Below are positions 7,113-11,104 of a stretch of 11,104 nucleotides of DNA, in pieces (the first letter of the stretch is position 1; each line of letters starts with the position of its first letter). The position numbers and the translations under genes were made by a program. Source of the DNA: RGIG5952 sp045603485 (GTDB lineage Bacteria; Verrucomicrobiota; Kiritimatiellia; RFP12; JAAYLN01); contig JAZUMF010000063.1 in the NCBI GenBank assembly GCA_045603485.1, positions 1 through 11,104 of the forward strand, written 5' to 3'. The notes below the pieces were generated by a model. The model saw only the letters and a list, made by a program, of their open reading frames with translations. It had not been told where the DNA came from and made no database searches.

Positions 7113-7138
7113 GCCATCCCCGCACACGCGAGGATGGC
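7113..7138 (-). other. Stem-loop between fusA and fba
   Basis: Bases 7113-7123 pair with 7128-7138 around a four-base loop (11 bp). The only imperfect pair (7120/7131) is G-U in minus-strand RNA and C-A in plus-strand RNA, which points to function in the fusA-fba transcript. It starts 18 bases after the fusA stop. No T tract follows, so an mRNA-stabilising or processing element, or a weak attenuator, fits better than a full terminator. Confidence 0.55.
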
Positions 7139-7155
7139 GCAAAATCAGATTCTGA

Positions 7156-9255
7156 TTATTCAGCGGAAACGCCGCGAACCTTGCCTTCCTTACGACGCTT
7201 CTCGATGATGGTCTGAGCCATTTCGAAAGGAACCGCCTCGTAACGCTCGAAGACCATTGAGAATGTGCCGCGACCCTGTGTCAGAGTACGGATGGTGTTG
7301 GAGTAGCCGAACATTTCCGAAAGAGGAACGAAGCCGTGGACAATCTTTGATGTTCCGCGATCATCCATACCCTCGACGCGACCGCGACGCTGGCAGAGAG
7401 AACCGGTTGCCGCACCCATGTAATCCTCAGGGACTACGACATCGACCTTCATAACAGGCTCGAGCAAGCGCGGTGAACCGGCAAGGAAGCACTGACGGAA
7501 GCACTGGCGACCGGCTTCGGCAAAGGCGAATTCACTTGAGTCAACCTCATGGTATGAACCGTCAAATACCGTAACCTTGACATCAACGACAGGATAACCG
7601 GCAAGAGGACCGGATTCAAGAGCACTGATAACGCCCTTCTCAACGGCAGGAATGTACTCACCGGGAATGTTACCGCCCTTAACCTCGTTGACGAATGTAA
7701 AGCCACGACCGGCATCCTGAGGCTCGACACGGAAGAATACATGACCATACTGACCACGACCACCGGACTGCTTGGCGTGCTTGTACTGACCCTCGTTGGG
7801 AATTGTCATAGACTCGCGGTAAGCGACTTCCGGGCGACCGACTTCGCAATCGACCTTGTATTCGCGCTTTACGCGGTCAACAAGAACCTCGAGGTGCAAC
7901 TCACCCATACCTGAAATAATCGTCTCTTCGGTTTCCTGATCGTACTCGACTGTGAATGTCGGGTCCTCTGCGGCAAGAGCGTGAAGAGCCTTGCCGAGCT
8001 TCTCGTTTTCATTGCGGGAAGCAGGCTTGATGGAAACGGAGATAACGGGCTGCGGGAACTCAATCGTTTCAAGAACAATCGGATGCTCCATATCGCAAAG
8101 AGTGTCGCCTGTACGGGTATTGCTCAAGCCGGCAACAACGACGATATCACCTGCATGTGCCTCCTCAAGAGCCTCCTGCTTGTCGGCATGCATACGGAAG
8201 AGACGACCAACACGGCCCGTCTTGCCGATTGTGGAGTTAAGAACCTCCTGACCGACCTTGAGTGTACCCGAGTAAATACGGACATACATAATGCGGCCCA
8301 TGTGCTGGTCGGAAACAATCTTAAATGCAAGACCGGCGAATGGAGCTGAAGCATCAGGCTCACGGGTTTCAGCCTCATTTTCGAACGCATGAACGGCACC
8401 GACATCAAGAGGAGACGGGAGATAGCGCATAACGCCGTCAAGCATAAGCTGAACACCCTTGTTCTTGAATGCCGTACCGCAGAATGCAGGAACAAGACTG
8501 CGCGAGAGACATCCCTTACGGATACCGGCAATGATATCCTCATTGGAAAGAGTACCCTCGTTGAAGTACTTATCCATAAGCTCCTCATCCTGCTCGGCAG
8601 CTGCTTCAATCATCTTTGCGCGGGCTTCTTCGCAGGCGGATTTAAGATTCTCGGGAATCTCGCCGTAAATCATCTTGACACCCTTCGACTCCTCATCGAA
8701 GCGGACGGAACGCATCTCAAGCAAATCAACAACACCCTCAAAAGTGTCGCTGGCACCGATTGGGTAAACCATCATAACGGGATTGCCCTTAAGAGTGCCG
8801 CGGATTTGATCCAATGTACCGAGGAAGTCGGCACCGATACGGTCCATCTTGTTTACAAAGCAAATCTTTGGAACGCCATAGTTCTCAGACTGACGCCAAA
8901 CCTGCTCGGACTGTGGCTGGACACCGCCAACGGCGCAGAAAACGGCAACAGCACCGTCAAGAACACGAAGAGAACGCTCTACTTCAGCTGTGAAGTCAAC
9001 GTGTCCCGGGGTATCAATAAGGGTAATACGATGCTCCTTCCAAGGAACAACCGTAGCAGCAGATGCGATCGTAATTCCGCGCTCCTGCTCCTGTTCCATG
9101 GAGTCCATCGTCGCAGCACCATCATGAACCTCGCCAAGCTTATGATTGACACCGCTGTAGAACAAAATACGCTCTGAGCAAGTTGTCTTACCTGCGTCGA
9201 TGTGCGCCATAATACCAATGTTGCGGACCTTGTCCAATGGGAAAATATTAGCCAT
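7156..9255 (-). CDS. fusA: Elongation factor G
   Basis: 699 residues from ATG 9255 (MANIFPLDKVRNIGIMAHID), the usual EF-G N-terminus, with GAGAG 5 bases upstream; the frame extends to 9288 but adds an untypical MNFFSNETRET leader. EF-G is the GTPase that drives tRNA-mRNA translocation on the ribosome and, with RRF, ribosome recycling. GTP-binding motifs: P-loop AHIDAGKT (17-24), switch I RGITI (59-63), DTPGH (81-85), NKMD (135-138). Domains II to V follow in order over roughly 300-699, and domain IV is complete. All motifs are intact. A cysteine follows the P-loop threonines (TTCSERI), a minor variant. The gene stands apart from rpsL, rpsG and tuf in this window, with fba next. A TTGATA-N18-TATAAT promoter lies directly upstream. 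It is divergent from the plus-strand block beginning with the hcp remnant. Confidence 0.97.
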   Translation of the reverse strand: MANIFPLDKVRNIGIMAHIDAGKTTCSERILFYSGVNHKLGEVHDGAATMDSMEQEQERGITIASAATVVPWKEHRITLIDTPGHVDFTAEVERSLRVLDGAVAVFCAVGGVQPQSEQVWRQSENYGVPKICFVNKMDRIGADFLGTLDQIRGTLKGNPVMMVYPIGASDTFEGVVDLLEMRSVRFDEESKGVKMIYGEIPENLKSACEEARAKMIEAAAEQDEELMDKYFNEGTLSNEDIIAGIRKGCLSRSLVPAFCGTAFKNKGVQLMLDGVMRYLPSPLDVGAVHAFENEAETREPDASAPFAGLAFKIVSDQHMGRIMYVRIYSGTLKVGQEVLNSTIGKTGRVGRLFRMHADKQEALEEAHAGDIVVVAGLSNTRTGDTLCDMEHPIVLETIEFPQPVISVSIKPASRNENEKLGKALHALAAEDPTFTVEYDQETEETIISGMGELHLEVLVDRVKREYKVDCEVGRPEVAYRESMTIPNEGQYKHAKQSGGRGQYGHVFFRVEPQDAGRGFTFVNEVKGGNIPGEYIPAVEKGVISALESGPLAGYPVVDVKVTVFDGSYHEVDSSEFAFAEAGRQCFRQCFLAGSPRLLEPVMKVDVVVPEDYMGAATGSLCQRRGRVEGMDDRGTSKIVHGFVPLSEMFGYSNTIRTLTQGRGTFSMVFERYEAVPFEMAQTIIEKRRKEGKVRGVSAE

Positions 9256-9290
9256 AGTTTCTCTCGTTTCGTTAGAAAAAAAGTTCAATT

Positions 9291-9320
9291 ATTATAACCT
9301 AAAAGCTATAATTTTATCAA
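9291..9320 (-). promoter_or_regulatory. Sigma-70-type promoter of fusA
   Basis: On the minus strand, -35 TTGATA (complement of 9315-9320), 18-base spacer and -10 TATAAT (complement of 9291-9296). One mismatch from consensus in total. Transcription would start near 9284, about 29 bases before the fusA ATG, suiting a highly expressed translation factor. Confidence 0.8.
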
Positions 9321-9437
9321 GTTTTTTCTTTGAAAACGCTCACTTCCCGTTTCCGTTGCAATGAAATTTAGGGAAAAGAAAGACCCGATACATCTCAAAA
9401 TGAATCATCCTGAATATCAAAAAAATCCCGGTAGACA
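9321..9437. other. Divergent intergenic stretch before the hcp remnant
   Basis: About 117 AT-rich bases without a gene. An in-frame TAG at 9432-9434 immediately precedes the hcp-derived frame, and no trace of upstream hcp sequence is readable in any frame here. I see no clear plus-strand promoter. Confidence 0.4.
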
Positions 9438-9695
9438 ATGAGTTTTTCTTGGTACGAGCAGAAGGCCGTTATCGTCCTCTTGTCGCTCTTGTACCTTGGC
9501 GTGAAGAACATCCACTTGGGTCCCACTCTTCCAGCGTTTCTCTCGCCGAATGTTGCCAAAGTGCTCATAGAGAAATTTGGTATCGCAGGTATCGGGACTG
9601 TTGACGACGACATCGCAAATTTTCGTGCTGTTGACTGCAAAACGATAATTTTGATAAAATACATATATTTTGAGAAGAGTTGCGGCGAACCTTAA
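9438..9695 (+). pseudogene. hcp: Remnant of hcp (hybrid-cluster protein / 'hydroxylamine reductase'), C-terminal end only
   Basis: The frame encodes 85 residues. The first about 65 (SWYEQKAV, LYLGVKNIHLGPTLPAF, LSPNVAKVLIEKFGI) match the C-terminal signature of hybrid-cluster proteins, which are normally about 540 residues and carry a 4Fe-4S or 2Fe-2S cluster plus a 4Fe-2S-2O hybrid cluster for nitric-oxide or hydroxylamine reduction. The cluster-binding parts are absent: a TAG stands two codons before the ATG. Past the normal end (about VDDDIANF) the frame runs on into about 25 unrelated residues to TAA at 9693-9695. So this is a 3' fragment that lost both its upstream part and its native stop. 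I see no ribosome-binding site for the ATG. It probably makes no functional protein. The fragment shows that this junction arose by deletion or insertion next to fusA. Confidence 0.8.
9631..9660 (+). promoter_or_regulatory. Candidate promoter for the leader and surface-protein genes
   Basis: TTGACT (9631-9636), an 18-base spacer and TAAAAT (9655-9660), each one mismatch from the sigma-70 consensus. It lies inside the hcp remnant. Transcription would start near 9667, giving a leader of about 290 bases before the ATG at 9957. No better plus-strand promoter is visible up to the LRR gene. Confidence 0.5.
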
Positions 9696-9807
9696 ATGAG
9701 GCTCTCGTCACCTCTCAATGGACATATATATAAAGATCGCGTAACCACGCGGACTTGCTCGTTCTGATGAAACGACCAAAATTTATCAGGGAACGACATG
9801 TCTTGCG

Positions 9808-9926
9808 AGGGGCGCGCTATATGGCACACACATTGTGCCGGGCGTGTCATCTTGCACTCATGCTTTCCCTAAGGGCTTTGGTCGGCCTCATCAGAGAGCA
9901 CGGGTGAAGGAGACACGCCCGCCCCT
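9808..9926 (+). ncRNA. Candidate structured RNA domain (three-way-junction-like), unidentified
   Basis: Three helices close on one another without unpaired gaps on two sides. P1: AGGGGC 9808-9813 with GCCCCT 9921-9926. P2: GGCACA 9823-9828 with TGTGCC 9834-9839. P3: GGGCGTGTC 9840-9848 with GACACGCCC 9912-9920. P2 abuts P3, and P3 abuts P1, allowing coaxial stacking. The 63 bases inside P3 are only weakly structured and could be a ligand, protein or RNA contact region. It matches none of the riboswitch consensus sequences I can recall (TPP, cobalamin, SAM, SAH, c-di-GMP, ZTP, glycine). Pairing was found by eye, not by folding software. Confidence 0.5.
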
Positions 9927-9931
9927 ATTTG

Positions 9932-9952
9932 TCTCCATGGTTGATGTGGAGA
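9932..9952 (+). promoter_or_regulatory. Hairpin burying the ribosome-binding site of the 49-residue ORF
   Basis: TCTCCA 9932-9937 pairs with TGGAGA 9947-9952 around a nine-base loop. The right arm contains the GGAG (9948-9951) that would serve as ribosome-binding site for ATG 9957. Translation would therefore need this hairpin to open. It sits five bases after the closed domain 9808-9926, the usual order of sensor then expression platform. Confidence 0.55.
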
Positions 9953-9956
9953 TAAG

Positions 9957-10106
9957 ATGAAAAACCATAGTCTCTTTGGAATTCGAGCATTCGGATGCTT
10001 TTGCGCCGTGATGACGTTATGTATTGCGCGCGCACAAAATACGTATCCGGCAGCGTCCGGTTCTTATTCCGGATGCCAGGTTCGATTCAGAAGAATGGGA
10101 ATATGA
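9957..10106 (+). CDS. Short signal-peptide ORF, 49 residues, translationally linked to the LRR gene
   Basis: Starts at ATG 9957 with GGAG 5 bases upstream and ends at TGA 10104-10106. Residues 1-26 form a good signal peptide: basic start (MKNHSLFGIR), hydrophobic core (AFGCFCAVMTLCIA) and Ala-Arg-Ala before Gln27. The remaining 23 residues (QNTYPAASGS ... RRMGI) match nothing I know. The stop codon overlaps the GAGG ribosome-binding site (10105-10108) of the LRR gene, whose ATG follows 10 bases after the stop, so ribosomes finishing this ORF could feed the next. It may be a regulatory leader peptide, a small secreted peptide, or the broken start of an older surface-protein gene displaced by recombination. 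The GC content is higher than that of the LRR gene. I cannot choose between these, but the ribosome-binding site and signal peptide make chance less likely. Confidence 0.55.
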   Translation: MKNHSLFGIRAFGCFCAVMTLCIARAQNTYPAASGSYSGCQVRFRRMGI

Positions 10107-10116
10107 GGTATTGTAT

Positions 10117-11104
10117 ATGAAAAATAAGTTCATTGCTAATTTGGTGGCTATTCTGATGGCGTTAGTTGCTATGTGTAATGCAAATGGAGCTACCGAAGTT
10201 GTAGATGGTATTACCTGGACTTATACGGTTTCTGATGGTAAGGCGACTGTAGGCGCTACTATTTTGGATGAAATTGCTCCCGCCGTTCCAGTTTCGACAT
10301 CTGGAGCAATTACTGTGCCATCAAAATTAGGCGGATATCCAGTTGTAGGTATTGGAGATTTTGCCTTTTATGGATGTGATTTACTTAAGAACGTAACAAT
10401 ACCTAATAATATCGCAAGCATTAATGATGGCGTATTTCAAGGCTGTAGTTCGTTGGAAAGCGTTTCAATACCGAATAGCGTAACAAATATTGGTCAATTT
10501 GCATTTTGCGTTTGTAGTTCACTTAAGAGCGTGACAATTCCTAGTAGTGTTACATATATAGGTTCTCATGCGTTTACTTATTGTGGTTCACTTGAGAGCG
10601 TGACAATTCCTAGTAGTGTTACATATATTGATTATGGTGTGTTCTCTTTTTGTGATTCACTTAAGAGCGTGACAATTCCTAGTAGTGTTACATATATTGG
10701 TTCTGATGCGTTTATTTATTGTTTTTCACTTGAGAGCGTGACGATTCCGAATAGTGTTACGAGCATCGGGGAAAGTGCGCTTAGGGAGTGCAGTTCACTT
10801 AAGAGTATTACTTTTTTAGGCGATGCTCCGGCTGAAATAGGATCTTATGTCTTTGAAAATGTTGCTTCAAATTGTACCGCATACGTGACGCAAGATTCGA
10901 CTGGATGGGGTGTTGAGATTCCTGGGACATGGAATGGGATAAATATTGCGTATATTGATGAATCTTATAATCCTACCACCGATTTTGAATGGGATGTTGT
11001 GAATAACGAAGCGACAATAACCCGATATATAGGCACAAATACGATTGTTTCAATTCCATCAACTATTGAAGGTTACCCTGTCACGAGTATTGGCAGTGGC
11101 GCAT
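10117..11104 (+). CDS. BspA-like leucine-rich-repeat (LRR_5) secreted surface protein, 3' end outside window
   Basis: Open from ATG 10117 to the last base (329 codons visible, no stop). GAGG at 10105-10108 lies 8 bases upstream. Residues 1-25 are a signal peptide (MKNKFIANLVAILMALVAMC, cut near NGA), so the product is exported. After a short N-terminal domain (DGITWTYTVSDGKATVG) come 23-residue repeats of the LRR_5/BspA type, with the pattern SLxSVTIPxSVTxIGxxAFxxC, at about residues 89-232. A non-repeat segment follows (FLGDAPAEIG ... GTWNG), then a linker, and a second domain (FEWDVVNNEATITRY, IPSTIEGYPVTSIGSGA) restarts the same plan, so the full protein is larger. BspA-like proteins form beta-solenoids and commonly bind host matrix proteins or other cells; the ligand here is unknown. 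Composition is distinctly AT-rich relative to fusA and fba. Confidence 0.92.
   Translation, partial: MKNKFIANLVAILMALVAMCNANGATEVVDGITWTYTVSDGKATVGATILDEIAPAVPVSTSGAITVPSKLGGYPVVGIGDFAFYGCDLLKNVTIPNNIASINDGVFQGCSSLESVSIPNSVTNIGQFAFCVCSSLKSVTIPSSVTYIGSHAFTYCGSLESVTIPSSVTYIDYGVFSFCDSLKSVTIPSSVTYIGSDAFIYCFSLESVTIPNSVTSIGESALRECSSLKSITFLGDAPAEIGSYVFENVASNCTAYVTQDSTGWGVEIPGTWNGINIAYIDESYNPTTDFEWDVVNNEATITRYIGTNTIVSIPSTIEGYPVTSIGSGA
10380..10793 (+). repeat. Six 69-base LRR units within the surface-protein gene
   Basis: Units begin at 10380, 10449, 10518, 10587, 10656 and 10725, with a partial seventh at 10794. Each encodes 23 residues. Units at 10518 and 10656 differ at only five bases, whereas the one between them shares the first half but differs strongly in the second, so the recent duplication unit appears to be 138 bases. 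The codon after the first leucine alternates AAG/GAA-GAG through all seven (K, E, K, E, K, E, K). Confidence 0.9.

Larger units (their letters stand above)
9696..9956 (+). other. Structured leader region ahead of the signal-peptide ORF
   Basis: About 260 bases with no coding frame of note but many complementary segments in the plus-strand sense. In order: a small stem CGCG/CGCG (9738-9741 with 9748-9751), a CTGAT/ATCAG stem spanning about 9768-9788, the multi-branched domain 9808-9926 and the hairpin 9932-9952. The density of stems and the position before a start codon suggest a long regulatory 5' UTR. I recognise no known riboswitch class or small-RNA family. Confidence 0.5.

Noticed and set aside
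8389..9177. 262-residue plus-strand frame inside fusA
   Set aside because: Antisense shadow of a highly conserved gene with strong codon bias; no ribosome-binding site or family signature.
9256..9288. 11-residue N-terminal extension of EF-G
   Set aside because: Not typical of EF-G, and the likely transcription start near 9284 would lie inside it.
9759..9790. CTGATGA-AAC sequence resembling a hammerhead ribozyme core
   Set aside because: The required stem II, GAAA segment and cleavage-site arrangement do not follow; the bases form a simple CTGAT/ATCAG hairpin instead.
10045..10074. Inverted CCGG-containing repeats in the mini-ORF, considered as an attC-like or operator site
   Set aside because: Stems are only 5-6 bp, with no integron core sites and no integrase nearby.

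Overview
The window looks like a piece of an anaerobic, probably gut-associated bacterium of the PVC superphylum (Kiritimatiellota/Lentisphaerota/Verrucomicrobiota type). This placement is an inference. It rests on the BspA-like LRR surface protein with a Lentisphaerota-like start and a second repeat block, a Bacteroides-like class II aldolase, a HydG-type radical SAM enzyme, a remnant of a hybrid-cluster protein, and a GGGGACAGTCC motif in an intergenic repeat region. No marker here fixes the species.

Layout. Bases 2-301 (+) are the 3' end of an unrecognised AT-rich gene. Bases 302-661 hold no convincing gene but carry several short inverted and direct repeats. From 662 to 9320 everything runs on the minus strand as two transcription groups. 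Read in the direction of transcription, the first is promoter (9291-9320) - fusA (EF-G) - stem-loop - fba (class II fructose-bisphosphate aldolase) - strong intrinsic terminator (6088-6119) - serine hydrolase of the beta-lactamase/esterase class. The second starts at an extended -10 promoter (4730-4738) and runs GH20 beta-hexosaminidase - hydG-like radical SAM enzyme - ThiI-like PP-loop/NFACT-R_2 tRNA thiolation protein, ending at an intrinsic terminator (662-693). Its gaps are only 18-19 bases, so it is almost certainly one operon.

Bases 9321-11104 are a different kind of DNA on the plus strand. A C-terminal remnant of hcp (hybrid-cluster protein, 'hydroxylamine reductase') contains a plausible promoter (9631-9660). 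A leader of about 290 bases follows, with a closed multi-branched fold (9808-9926) and then a small hairpin (9932-9952) that would bury the ribosome-binding site of a 49-residue signal-peptide ORF (9957-10106). The stop codon of that ORF overlaps the ribosome-binding site of a BspA-like leucine-rich-repeat surface protein (10117 to the window end). The LRR array has 69-base units whose Lys and Glu alternate strictly from repeat to repeat.

The points most worth a second look are the HydG homologue, whose second auxiliary-cluster cysteine is glycine (Cys411-x-x-Gly414...Cys437); the structured leader, SD-sequestering hairpin and coupled mini-ORF in front of the LRR gene; and the K/E alternating, 138-base higher-order LRR repeat.
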